DNA of 47,172 nucleotides from NCBI GenBank assembly GCA_964565715.1, contig CAZMGG010000032.1:1-47172 (forward strand). Reading direction: 5' to 3'. The position numbers and the translations under genes are program-made. Position 1 is the stretch's first letter. Each line of letters starts with the position of its first letter. The stretch comes from CAZMGG01 sp964565715. Its GTDB lineage: Bacteria > Planctomycetota > UBA1135 > UBA2386. Below are positions 7,423 through 16,228 of this stretch, piece by piece. The notes beneath the pieces are model-generated. The model did no database searches and was not told where the DNA came from. It saw only the letters and a list, made by a program, of their open reading frames with translations.

Positions 7423-9717
7423 ATGCGTCATCCGATCCCGCGTCTGCTGTTGCTCACCGTCACGCTGCTGACCGGTTTCGCCCCGGCGCAGCAGTCGCGT
7501 GATTGGGGCGAGATGGGGGACCTGCTGTCCCGGCACTGCGGCGACTGCCACGACGAGAGCACGAAGAAGGGCGGTCTCGACCTGTGGGCGCTGCCGGGCG
7601 GCGCCGACCCGCAGGGCCTCTGGATGCTGGCGCAGATGCGCGACCGCGTGCGCAGCGGCGAGATGCCGCCGCCGGACAAGAGCGAGCTGGGGGCCGCGGA
7701 ACGGGCGCGGCTGCAGGAATGGCTCACCGCGGCGGTGCTGCGGGAGGCGCCGGCCCTGCCGCCGGAGCCGGGCCGCGTCACGGTGCGGCGGCTGAGCCGC
7801 ACGCACTACGAGAACTCGATCCGTGACCTGTTCGGCGTGCGCACGGCGAAGACGGCGGCCTTCCCGCAGGACGACCTCGGCTACGGCTTCGACTCGATCG
7901 GCGACGCGGTGTCGTTCTCGACCCTGCACCTCGAGACGTACCTGGCGGCGGCGGCGGACGTCGCCGCGCAGGTGATCGACACCGAGGATCCGGCGCGGCC
8001 GACGGCGCGGCGCTTCCCGGGCGAGAATCTCGCGCTCGTGCGCGGCCCCGGCTTCGGCCAGGACGGCGGTCACGCCAATCTCTACACGCGCGCCGAGGTC
8101 GGCCAGACCGTGACCCTGCCCCGCGACGGCGTCTACGAGCTGCGCATCTCCTGCTGGGGGGACCAGGCCGGCGACGAGCCCTGCCGCATGCTGGTGCGGC
8201 TCGACGATCGCGACCTCGACGAGATCGAGGTGCCCGAACGGCGCGCGACGGTGAAGAAGATCACGCTGCCGGTCACCGGCGGCGAACGCCGCATCGGTCT
8301 CGGCTTCGTCAACGACTTCTACGACCCGCAGAACCCGGACCCGAAGCGGCGCGACCGCAACCTGCGCATCGAGTGGCTGGAGGTGGTGGGGCCCACCGAC
8401 GTCCGGCAGGTGCCGGCGGCGGGCGCCTGGCTGCCGGCCCTGGATGCCGGCAAGGGCCGGCCTGCGGCCCGCGCCCGGCCGATCGTGCGGGAACTGCTGC
8501 TGCGGGTCTTCCGGCGGCCGCCGGCCCAGGCGGAGATCGACCGGCTGGCGGCGCTGGTCGACGGCGCCGTGCAGCGCGGCGAGACCTTCGCCCAGGGCCT
8601 GCGGCTGGCGCTGCAGGCGGCGCTGGCCTCGCCCCACTTCCTGTTCCGCATCGAGGCCGGCGGCACCGAGGGCAAGGCCGGCGCGCCGGCGCCGCTCGGC
8701 GGCCACGCCCTGGCGACGCGGCTCGCCTACCTGCTCTGGTCGAGCACGCCCGACGCGGCGCTGCTGGAACGGGCCCGGCAGGGCGGGCTCGACTCCGCCG
8801 ACGCGGTGGCGGCGGTGGCCGGGCGGATGCTGGCGGACCCGCGGGCCGACGCGCTCGCCACCGACTTCGCCGCGCAGTGGCTGGAGCTGCGCGCCCTGCA
8901 GGAGCGCTCGCCGGATCCGGCGGCGTTCCCGGGCTTCGACGATGCGCTGAAGGCGGCGCTGCGGCGCGAGACGGAACTGCTGTTCCTGGCGGTGCTGCGC
9001 GAGGACCGCGACGTGCGCGACCTGCTGGACTGCGACTTCACCCACGTCGACCAGCGGCTGGCGCGGTTCTACGGGATCCCCGGCGGGTTCGGCGCCGACT
9101 TCCAACGGGTGGAACTGCCGCCGGAGCTGCGCGCCCGCGGCGGCGTGCTCGGCCATGCCTCGATCCACGCGATCACCGCCAATCCGACCCGCACCTCGCC
9201 GGTCAAGCGCGGCAAGTGGGTGCTGGAGAACCTGCTCGACGCGCCGCCGCCGCCGCCGCCGCCGGGCAACGACTCGTTCACCGGCGCCGAGGCCGTCGGC
9301 ACCGCCCGCGGGCTGCGCGAGCAGATGGCCCTGCACCGCGACAAGGCGGCGTGCCGCGGCTGCCACGTGCGGATGGACGCGCTCGGGCTGGCGCTGGAGC
9401 ACTACGACGCGATCGGCCGGCGCCGCAGCGAGGACGCCGGCGGGGCGATCGACGCGTCGGCGGAGCTGCCGGACGGCCGGCGCATCGACGGGCTCGCCGG
9501 GCTGAAGGCGGCGTTGCGCGACGACCCTGCCTTCGTCCGCGCCCTGCTGCACAAGCTGTTCGTCTACGCGGTGGGCCGCGCGGCGGCGCCGGCGGACCGG
9601 GTGCGGCTGTGGCTCCTGGCCGAGGAGTTCGCCGGCCGGCCGAAGGTGACGCTGCGCGACCTGGTGCTGGCCATCGTGCGGCTGCCGGCGTTCACCCAGC
9701 GAGCGGTCGGGCGCTAG
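7423..9717 (+). CDS. Planctomycete PSD1/DUF1587/DUF1592/DUF1588/DUF1585 exported protein
   Basis: The 764-residue protein has a signal peptide ending Ala-Pro-Ala-Gln near residue 23. A PSD1-type planctomycete cytochrome region follows with Cys39-Gly-Asp-Cys42-His43, a covalent heme motif. The middle contains a DUF1587-like part (Arg-Leu-Ser-Arg-Thr-His-Tyr-Glu-Asn-Ser), a carbohydrate-binding-like beta region (about 220-320), then DUF1595/DUF1592 (Phe-Arg-Arg-Pro-Pro and Leu-Trp-Ser-Ser-Thr-Pro-Asp) and DUF1588 with a proline run and Asn-Pro-Thr-Arg-Thr-Ser-Pro-Val-Lys-Arg-Gly-Lys-Trp-Val. The C-terminal DUF1585 has a second Cys-x-x-Cys-His (Cys-Arg-Gly-Cys-His). Such genes are always beside DUF1552 genes, as here. 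The role is thought to be extracellular electron transfer or polymer oxidation but is not established. Confidence 0.92.
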   Translation: MRHPIPRLLLLTVTLLTGFAPAQQSRDWGEMGDLLSRHCGDCHDESTKKGGLDLWALPGGADPQGLWMLAQMRDRVRSGEMPPPDKSELGAAERARLQEWLTAAVLREAPALPPEPGRVTVRRLSRTHYENSIRDLFGVRTAKTAAFPQDDLGYGFDSIGDAVSFSTLHLETYLAAAADVAAQVIDTEDPARPTARRFPGENLALVRGPGFGQDGGHANLYTRAEVGQTVTLPRDGVYELRISCWGDQAGDEPCRMLVRLDDRDLDEIEVPERRATVKKITLPVTGGERRIGLGFVNDFYDPQNPDPKRRDRNLRIEWLEVVGPTDVRQVPAAGAWLPALDAGKGRPAARARPIVRELLLRVFRRPPAQAEIDRLAALVDGAVQRGETFAQGLRLALQAALASPHFLFRIEAGGTEGKAGAPAPLGGHALATRLAYLLWSSTPDAALLERARQGGLDSADAVAAVAGRMLADPRADALATDFAAQWLELRALQERSPDPAAFPGFDDALKAALRRETELLFLAVLREDRDVRDLLDCDFTHVDQRLARFYGIPGGFGADFQRVELPPELRARGGVLGHASIHAITANPTRTSPVKRGKWVLENLLDAPPPPPPPGNDSFTGAEAVGTARGLREQMALHRDKAACRGCHVRMDALGLALEHYDAIGRRRSEDAGGAIDASAELPDGRRIDGLAGLKAALRDDPAFVRALLHKLFVYAVGRAAAPADRVRLWLLAEEFAGRPKVTLRDLVLAIVRLPAFTQRAVGR

Positions 9718-9753
9718 CGCGCGCCCCCGCCCTGCGCGATCATGGGCGCCCGC

Positions 9754-11088
9754 ATGAACCCGATCCGCCGTCTCGCGCTGGACCGTCGGACCTTCCTGCG
9801 CGGCGCCGGCGCCGCGCTGGCGCTGCCCTGGCTCGAGGCGATGGCGCCGGCCCTGCGCCGCGCGCCGCCGCCGCCGCTCCGCGCGGTGTTCGTGTTCGCG
9901 CCGAACGGGATGAAGATGGACGACTGGACGCCGGCGCGCGAGGGCCGCGACTTCGAGCTGCCGTTCCTGCTGGAGCCGCTGCAGCCGTTCCGCAAGAGCC
10001 TGACGGTGTGCAGCGGGCTCACCATCGACGGCGGTCGGGCCCACGGTGATGGCCCCGGCGATCACGCCCGGGCGGCGGCGTCGTACCTGACCTGCGCGCA
10101 CCCGCTGAAGACCGGCGGCGCCGACATCCGCGCCGGCGTGTCGGTGGACCAGGTGATCGCCGCGGAGATCGGCGGGCAGACGGCGTTCCCGTCCCTCGAA
10201 CTCGGCATGGAGCGCGGCTCGGTGGCCGGCGTGTGCGACTCCGGCTACTCCTGCGCCTACTCCAACAACATCAGCTGGCGCAGCGAGAGCGTGCCGGTGG
10301 CCAAGGAGGCCGATCCGCGGGCGGTGTTCGCCCGTCTGTTCGGCGATCCGGGCGCGGCGCTGGGCGCCGCCGAGCGCGAGCGGCAGCGCCTCCAGCAGGA
10401 ATCGGTGCTGGACGCGGTGCTGGCCGACGCCAACGCGCTGCGCGGGCGGCTCGGCGGCGCCGACCGTGACAAGCTCGAGCAGTACCTGACCGCGGTGCGC
10501 GAACTGGAACAGCGGCTGCAGAAGGCGGCGGCGCCCGCCGAGGCCGCGCCGGTGGCGGTGCCCGATGGGCTGCGACAGGGCCAGCTCGGCATCCCCGAAC
10601 GCCTCGACCTGATGTACGAGCTGATCGTGCTGGCCCTGCAGGCGGACCGCACCCGGGTGGTGACGTTCATGCTGGGCAACGCCGGCAGCAACCGCAGCTA
10701 CAAGTTCCTCGACGTGCCCGAGGGGCACCACGACCTCAGCCACCACGGCGACCAGCCGGAGAAGCTGGCCGGGATCCGCAAGATCAACCGCTTCCACACC
10801 GAACGGCTGGCGGCGTTCGTCGGCCGCCTGCAGCGGGCCACGGAGGCCGACGCCGACCTGCTGCGGCACTCGCTGGTGCTGTTCGGCAGCGGCATCGGCG
10901 ACGGCAACCGTCACAACCACGACAACCTGCCGATGCTGGTGCTGGGGCGCGGCGGCGGCGTCGACGGCGGCCGCCACCTGCGCTTCCCGAAGGAGACGCC
11001 GATGGCGGACCTCTATCTGGCGGTGCTGCACCGCTTCGGGGTGAAGCGGCAGGGCTTCGCCGACAGCCGCGGCCCGCTGGCGATCTAG
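9754..11088 (+). CDS. DUF1552 Tat-exported protein
   Basis: The 444-residue product begins with a twin-arginine signal (Asp-Arg-Arg-Thr-Phe-Leu-Arg-Gly followed by a hydrophobic Ala/Leu run). The DUF1552 body includes Phe-Ala-Pro-Asn-Gly-Met, His-Gly-Asp-Gly-Pro-Gly-Asp-His-Ala-Arg, Ser-Val-Asp-Gln-Val-Ile-Ala and the C-terminal Gly-Ser-Gly-Ile-Gly-Asp-Gly-Asn-Arg-His-Asn-His-Asp-Asn-Leu-Pro. These His-rich motifs suggest metal binding, as in the sulfatase-like relatives of the family. Tat export implies folding with a cofactor before secretion. The gene lies 36 bp after the DUF1592 gene on the same strand, forming the standard pair. I chose the ATG at 9754 because it directly precedes the Tat motif; ATG 9742 is also possible. 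Confidence 0.9.
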   Translation: MNPIRRLALDRRTFLRGAGAALALPWLEAMAPALRRAPPPPLRAVFVFAPNGMKMDDWTPAREGRDFELPFLLEPLQPFRKSLTVCSGLTIDGGRAHGDGPGDHARAAASYLTCAHPLKTGGADIRAGVSVDQVIAAEIGGQTAFPSLELGMERGSVAGVCDSGYSCAYSNNISWRSESVPVAKEADPRAVFARLFGDPGAALGAAERERQRLQQESVLDAVLADANALRGRLGGADRDKLEQYLTAVRELEQRLQKAAAPAEAAPVAVPDGLRQGQLGIPERLDLMYELIVLALQADRTRVVTFMLGNAGSNRSYKFLDVPEGHHDLSHHGDQPEKLAGIRKINRFHTERLAAFVGRLQRATEADADLLRHSLVLFGSGIGDGNRHNHDNLPMLVLGRGGGVDGGRHLRFPKETPMADLYLAVLHRFGVKRQGFADSRGPLAI

Positions 11089-12926
11089 CGCCCGAGCGCG
11101 CGCAGCGCGTCCCTGACCGCCGGGTCGCCCGGTCGCAGGCCCGCCGCCCGTTGCAGGGCTTCGCCGGCCTCCGCCGCGCGGCCCGACGCGGCCAGCACGC
11201 GACCGAGGTTGAGCCAGGCATGGAAGTAGCCGTCGTCGAGCAGGACCGCCCGGCGGTAGTGCGCGGCCGCCTCGTCGAGGCGGTCGGTGGCGAAGAAGGC
11301 CGTGGCCAGGTTGTTGTGCAGTTCCGGCAGGTGCGGGTGGGTGCGGAGGGCGGCCTCGAACTGGGCGATGGCCTCGGCGGGACGGTTGGCCCTGCCGAGC
11401 AGCGTGCCGAGGCCGAGCCGGGCGACCGCCAGCTGCGGATCGGCGGCCAGCGCCGCACGATAGGTGCGCTCGGCGGCGGGCAATTCGCCGTCGCGTTCCT
11501 GCAGGCCGGCCCATTCGGTCAGCGCCGCCGCCGAACCGGGATCCAGGGCCAGCGCCCGCTGCACCGCCGCGGTGGCGGCCGCCGGCGATCCGGCCGAGAG
11601 CTCTGCCTGGCAGAGTGCCACCCAGGCGGGGACCGCGGCCGGTTCGCGCTCGGCGGCGTGCCGGGCGGCGGCGGCGACCAGGCGCGGCCGTTCGCCGGCG
11701 TCGGCCGTGAGCATCAGGGTCAGCGTCGCCATCTCGTCGTCGGACCGCAGGCCGTAGACGACGCGCCGGGGCGGCCGGTGCGGGTTGCGTTCGTTGGCGG
11801 CGCTGTTGTCGAAGGCATAGTCGAAGGCGACGCGGGTGCCGGCGCGCAGCTCCGGCGGCTGGGCATAGCGGTAGTCCTCCTGCCAGTCGAAGTCCCACGC
11901 CGGGATGTCGAGCAGCACGCGGGTGGTGCCGTCCGGCAGCGTGGCGGTGGCGAGCATGCGGCGGCACAGGCGATGCGCATGGGGGTAGATGGCCAGCAGG
12001 CGCGTTGCCACCGGCAGGGTCACCTCGTCGCGGATGCGGTGGTCGGCCTCACCCGCCGGGATGTCGATGTCCTGCCGCTGCAGCACCAGGGCCACGGGCT
12101 GCACCGTGCTGGGCGCGGCGGCGAAGTGCAGCCCGATCCGCGGGCGCACCAACTCGACCTTGCCGGTGGGGACGAGGTGCAGTTGCAGCACGGCGTCGTC
12201 GCCCGGCCACAGCCGGAAGGCGAGGCCGCCGGCGTTGGCGGTCTCCCGCCGGCCGGGCGTCCAGCCGAGGAAGTGACCGTCGGGCGCGCGGCTCAGTCCC
12301 ATGGCCATCCCGGCGAAGCCCGGCTCCGGATCCGCGGCGTCGAGGCGCCGCGACTCGGCGGTGGGATCGAACCGCAGGATGGCATGGTGCACCGCCCGGC
12401 TGCCCGGCCGGATCTCGACGGCGGCGATGTGCCGCAGTCGGTCGATCGGCACCGGCAGCACCAGGTTGCGGAACTGATCGAGGCCATCCGCCGGCACGAG
12501 CAGGTCCTCGGTGGCCTCGAGCACCAGGTCCGGCGCCGGGCCGTACCAGCCGTCGGCAAACGTCGGCACCGCCGGTTCGGCGGCCGGATCGCCCCGTGGT
12601 CCGTCGGCGGCCACCCAGTCCCGCAGCGCCGCCCGTTCGTCCCCGGTGAGTCGCCGGTCGCCATGGAAGCCGGCGTTGGCCGGCAGCCACGGCGGCATCA
12701 GGCCCGCGTCGGTGACGAGGCCGATCTGCCGCCGCTTGCGGAACGCGTCGTCGAAGGTCAGCAGCGGGAACGGCGCCGGTTCACCGGGCCGATGGCACGG
12801 GGCGCAGCGCGTGTGCACGATGGCGGCGACCGCATCGGACCAGGTGGGCGCGGCGGCGTCGCCGCAGCCTGACAGGCCGGACGGCAGGACGACGAGCAGG
12901 GCGGCGAGCCGGCGCGGGCGATGCAC
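11085..12926 (-). CDS. Lipoprotein with cytochrome motif, copper monooxygenase-like region and TPR repeats
   Basis: The 613-residue product has a lipoprotein signal (Leu-Ser-Gly-Cys near residue 21). A Cys-Ala-Pro-Cys-His heme motif follows near residue 43. The middle (about 130-400) has His pairs such as Val-His-His-Ala-Ile, a Leu-His-Leu-Val-Pro-Thr segment and Tyr-Pro-His-Ala-His, an arrangement like the copper sites of ascorbate-dependent monooxygenases. The C-terminal third (about 430-610) is a run of TPR repeats with Ala-Leu-Asp-Pro-Gly-Ser and Trp-Leu-Asn-Leu-Gly-Arg-Val units. It converges on DUF1552, overlapping by 4 bp at the stops. It likely acts at the cell surface in an oxidative reaction. 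The copper assignment rests on motif pattern only. Confidence 0.8.
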   Translation of the reverse strand: MHRPRRLAALLVVLPSGLSGCGDAAAPTWSDAVAAIVHTRCAPCHRPGEPAPFPLLTFDDAFRKRRQIGLVTDAGLMPPWLPANAGFHGDRRLTGDERAALRDWVAADGPRGDPAAEPAVPTFADGWYGPAPDLVLEATEDLLVPADGLDQFRNLVLPVPIDRLRHIAAVEIRPGSRAVHHAILRFDPTAESRRLDAADPEPGFAGMAMGLSRAPDGHFLGWTPGRRETANAGGLAFRLWPGDDAVLQLHLVPTGKVELVRPRIGLHFAAAPSTVQPVALVLQRQDIDIPAGEADHRIRDEVTLPVATRLLAIYPHAHRLCRRMLATATLPDGTTRVLLDIPAWDFDWQEDYRYAQPPELRAGTRVAFDYAFDNSAANERNPHRPPRRVVYGLRSDDEMATLTLMLTADAGERPRLVAAAARHAAEREPAAVPAWVALCQAELSAGSPAAATAAVQRALALDPGSAAALTEWAGLQERDGELPAAERTYRAALAADPQLAVARLGLGTLLGRANRPAEAIAQFEAALRTHPHLPELHNNLATAFFATDRLDEAAAHYRRAVLLDDGYFHAWLNLGRVLAASGRAAEAGEALQRAAGLRPGDPAVRDALRALGR

Positions 12927-13048
12927 GGCTCTCGCTTACGCCCGCCTGCGGTCCACGCAAGCCGCGGACGGCCATTCGTCGCAGGCGCGAAGAACACATC
13001 CCGGCGCCAACCGGGCCGGCGCCACTCCCGTAGAGGGGGCTCCTGCCC

Positions 13049-14203
13049 ATGACGCGACCCACGCCCGGCCTGCCGCCCACCCGTCGTTCCTTCGTCACCG
13101 CCGCCGGCGCCGCCCTGGCCGTGCCGGCCCTGCCGCCGCTGCCCGCAGACCGCGCCGCGCCGCACGCGGTCGCGCCCGACGGTCTGTCGGTGCTGGTGCT
13201 CGGCGGCACCGGGTTCCTGGGGCCGCACTTCGTGCGGGCGGCCCTGGCCCGCGGCCACCGCCTGACCCTGTTCAACCGCGGCCGTACCAACCCGGACCTG
13301 TTCCCCGACCTGGAGAAGCTGCAGGGCGACCGCGAGAAGGGCGAACTGCAGGCCCTGCAGGGGCGGACCTTCGACGCCGTGATCGACACCTCGGGCTACG
13401 TGCCGGCCCACGTCGAGGCCACCGCCAAGCTGTTCGCCGACTCCTGCCGCCACTACCAGTTCATCTCGTCGATCAGCGTCTACCCGGCGTTCGGCCAGCA
13501 GGCGATCGAGGTCGACGAGCAGAGCCCGGTGGGCGAGGTGGACGACGCCACCGTCGCCAAGGTCGAGACGATCCGCCAGTCGATGCCGTTCTACGGGCCG
13601 CTGAAGGCGCGCTGCGAGGCCGCGGCGGCGGCGGCGCTGCCCGGCAAGGTCGCCAACCTCCGGCCGGGGCTCATCGTCGGGCCGGGGGATCCCACCGACC
13701 GCTTCACCTGGTGGCCCGTACGGGTCGACCGCGGCTCTGAGGTGCTGTGTCCGGGCGACCCGGACGCGCCGGTGCAGGTGATCGACGTGCGCGACCTGGC
13801 CGACTTCATGGTGCGCTGCATGGAGGGGTCGGTGGCGGGCACATTCAACGCCGTGGGCTTCCCCGGCCGGGTGTCGATGGCCGAGTTCCTCGGCGCCTGC
13901 AAGTGCGCCACCGCCAACCCGGTGACCCTGGTCTGGGGCAGCGAGGAGTTCCTCACCGCCGAGCAGGTGGGACCCTGGATGGAGATGCCGCTGTGGCTGC
14001 CGCGCGCGGGCCGCACCTACGCGCAGAACGCGCGCGCCATCGCCGCCGGGCTGACGTTCCGGCCGCTCGCCGACACGATCCGCGACACGCTGCACTGGGC
14101 GCGCACCGGGCGCGGCGACAGGCCCTTCGCCCGCACCGGGCTCAAGCCCGAGCGCGAACAGGAACTGCTGGCGAAGCTGCGGACCGCCGGAGGTGGGCGA
14201 TGA
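13049..14203 (+). CDS. Tat-exported NAD(P)-dependent epimerase/reductase
   Basis: This 384-residue protein starts with a twin-arginine signal (Thr-Arg-Arg-Ser-Phe-Val then an Ala/Val hydrophobic run). An extended short-chain dehydrogenase fold follows: dinucleotide-binding Gly-Gly-Thr-Gly-Phe-Leu-Gly near residues 53-59, an Ile-Asp-Thr-Ser-Gly-Tyr segment, an Ile-Ser-Ser-Ile-Ser strand and the catalytic Tyr-x-x-x-Lys as Tyr-Gly-Pro-Leu-Lys. A later Val-Ile-Asp-Val-Arg-Asp-Leu-Ala motif is typical of epimerases. Export of such an enzyme with its cofactor is common in planctomycetes; the substrate is unknown. Its TGA overlaps the ATG of the next gene (ATGA), so the two are translationally coupled. 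Confidence 0.9.
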   Translation: MTRPTPGLPPTRRSFVTAAGAALAVPALPPLPADRAAPHAVAPDGLSVLVLGGTGFLGPHFVRAALARGHRLTLFNRGRTNPDLFPDLEKLQGDREKGELQALQGRTFDAVIDTSGYVPAHVEATAKLFADSCRHYQFISSISVYPAFGQQAIEVDEQSPVGEVDDATVAKVETIRQSMPFYGPLKARCEAAAAAALPGKVANLRPGLIVGPGDPTDRFTWWPVRVDRGSEVLCPGDPDAPVQVIDVRDLADFMVRCMEGSVAGTFNAVGFPGRVSMAEFLGACKCATANPVTLVWGSEEFLTAEQVGPWMEMPLWLPRAGRTYAQNARAIAAGLTFRPLADTIRDTLHWARTGRGDRPFARTGLKPEREQELLAKLRTAGGGR

Positions 14204-16212
14204 GGCGGCGGACGTCCCGGCCTGGCAGCATCCTGGCGCCGCTGTTGCTGGCGAGCGTGCTGCCGGCGCAGGTCGAACTCGGCCTCGGCAAGATGTGGAC
14301 CTTCGAGGCGCCGCCGCTGGATTACCTGGAGCGGGAGCATGGCTGGCGTCCCGACGCCGACTGGCTGCGGCAGGTCATGCTGGCGTCGCTGCGCTTCGGC
14401 CGCGGCTGCTCGGCCAGCTTCGTCTCGCCGCAGGGGCTGATCCTGACCAACCACCACTGCGCGCGGAACGCGATCGCCGAGGCCCAGGGCGGGCACGATT
14501 GGGTGCGCGACGGCTTCGTGGCGCGCTTCCCGAAGGACGAGGTGCGGCTGCCGGGGCTCACCGTGCAGCAGCTGGTCGCGACCCGGGATGTGACCGCGGC
14601 GGTGCAGGAAGGCGTCGCCGAGGGCGATCCGCCCGACGTCGCCGAGCAGAAACGGCAGCGCAACCAGGAGGCGATCCTGGCCGCGGCCCGGCAGGAGGCG
14701 CCGGACGCGCAGTGGCAGGTCGTCAAGCTGTTCCACGGCGTCAACTTCCAGCTCTACCGCTACCGCGTGTTCGACGACATCCGGCTGGTGATGGCGCCGC
14801 ACCTGCAGGTGGCCCACTTCGGCGGCGATCCGGACAACTTCACCTATCCCCGCTTCGGCATCGACTTCGCGTTCTGCCGCGCCTACGTCGACGGCCGGCC
14901 CGCGGACACCTCGGCGCACCACTTCCGGTGGAGTTCCGGCGCGGCGCCGGAGGAACTGGTGATCCTGACCGGCAATCCGGGCGGCACCCAGCGCCTGCTG
15001 ACCCGGGCCCAGCTCGAGTACCTGCGCGACGCGCGCTACCCGCGGGTGCGGCAGATGATCGACAACCGGCTCGAGATCCTGCGCCACTTTGCCGCCAGCG
15101 GGCCCGACCTCGAGAAGCGCCTGCGCACCATGATCCTCGGCCTGGAGAACGGCCAGAAGCTCTACCGCGGCGAGCACGCGGCGCTGCAGGATCCGGACTT
15201 CCTGCGCCGCAAGGCCGACGCCGACCACGCGGTGCACAGCCGGGTCGCGGCGGATCCCGCGCTGCACGCGCGGTTCGGCGATCTGTGGCGGCGCCTGGAG
15301 GACGTGGCCGGGCGCAAGAAGGCGCTGGAGGGCCCGGTCAACTTCCACACCGCCGGCGGCTCGCCGCACCTGCTGCGGGCGCTGGCGGTGCTGGCCGGCG
15401 ACGCCGACGGGGCGCGGGCCGTGCGCTTCGATGCGGACCCGGTGCAGCGCTCGCTGTTCGCCGACCACCTGGCCCGGGCGCGCCACTGGCTGCCGCCCGA
15501 GGACCCGTTCCTGGTGGCGATCCTGGGCCGCGGCGCGCCGGCGGACGCGGTTGCGTCCCTCGAACGGAACAGCCGGCTGCACGAGCCGGAGTTCCTGGCT
15601 GTGCTGCTGGCGGATCCGGCCCGGCGCGAGGCCGACCCGGATCCCGCCCTGGTGATCGCCCGGGTCCTCGCACCGCTGAGCGCCAGCGCCAGGGCCGCCT
15701 GGTCGGCGATCACCGCCGAGGAGGAGGCGCTGGGCGCCCGCCTCGCCCAGGCGGTGTTCGCGATCCATGGCAACACGGTGAGCCCCGACGCCACGTTCAC
15801 CCTGCGCTTCTCCGACGGCCGCGTGCGCGGCTACGCCTACAACGGCTCGGTGGCGCCGGCGCGCACCTCGTTCTATGGCATGTTCGCCCGGCACGCCGAG
15901 TTCGACGGCCTGCATCCGTTCGACCTGCCGGCGGTGTGGCTCGAGCGGCAGAACCGCCTCGACCTCGCCGCGCCGGTCAACTTCGTGTGCACCGTCGATT
16001 CCACCGGTGGCAACAGCGGCAGCCCGGTGATCAACACCCGGCGGGAACTGGTCGGCCTGCTGTTCGACGGCAACTTCGAGTCGCTGGCCAACGAGTTCCT
16101 GTACGGCGAGACCGCCGAACGGTCGGTGTGCGTGCACCCGCGGGCCATCGAGGAGGCGCTGAGCCGGATCTACGACGCCGAACGGGTGGTGCGGGAGCTG
16201 TGGGGCCGCTGA
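14200..16212 (+). CDS. S46 family dipeptidyl peptidase (DPP7/DPP11 type)
   Basis: The 670-residue protein has a signal peptide ending Leu-Pro-Ala-Gln near residue 24. The serine peptidase has chymotrypsin-like motifs: Leu-Thr-Asn-His-His-Cys with catalytic His near 85-86, an acidic residue in the Asp-Asn-Phe-Thr-Tyr-Pro-Arg region near 210, and Thr-Gly-Gly-Asn-Ser-Gly-Ser-Pro with the nucleophile Ser near 606. The Trp-Thr-Phe-Glu...Pro-Pro-Leu N-terminus also fits S46. Length is close to the family norm of about 700. Members remove dipeptides from N-termini of peptides in the periplasm. Start ATG 14200 overlaps the epimerase stop. Confidence 0.93.
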   Translation: MRRRTSRPGSILAPLLLASVLPAQVELGLGKMWTFEAPPLDYLEREHGWRPDADWLRQVMLASLRFGRGCSASFVSPQGLILTNHHCARNAIAEAQGGHDWVRDGFVARFPKDEVRLPGLTVQQLVATRDVTAAVQEGVAEGDPPDVAEQKRQRNQEAILAAARQEAPDAQWQVVKLFHGVNFQLYRYRVFDDIRLVMAPHLQVAHFGGDPDNFTYPRFGIDFAFCRAYVDGRPADTSAHHFRWSSGAAPEELVILTGNPGGTQRLLTRAQLEYLRDARYPRVRQMIDNRLEILRHFAASGPDLEKRLRTMILGLENGQKLYRGEHAALQDPDFLRRKADADHAVHSRVAADPALHARFGDLWRRLEDVAGRKKALEGPVNFHTAGGSPHLLRALAVLAGDADGARAVRFDADPVQRSLFADHLARARHWLPPEDPFLVAILGRGAPADAVASLERNSRLHEPEFLAVLLADPARREADPDPALVIARVLAPLSASARAAWSAITAEEEALGARLAQAVFAIHGNTVSPDATFTLRFSDGRVRGYAYNGSVAPARTSFYGMFARHAEFDGLHPFDLPAVWLERQNRLDLAAPVNFVCTVDSTGGNSGSPVINTRRELVGLLFDGNFESLANEFLYGETAERSVCVHPRAIEEALSRIYDAERVVRELWGR

Positions 16213-16228
16213 CCGGACGCCGCCGGGC

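Noticed and set aside
9241..9264. Run of CCG codons (poly-proline) in the DUF1592 protein
   Set aside because: A proline-rich loop at this point is normal for the DUF1588 region and is not a repeat expansion of note.
7417..11967. Very long open frame on the minus strand opposite the DUF1592 and DUF1552 genes
   Set aside because: It has Arg/Gln/His-rich shadow composition without motifs, and the plus strand holds two recognised families. High GC content makes such frames common.
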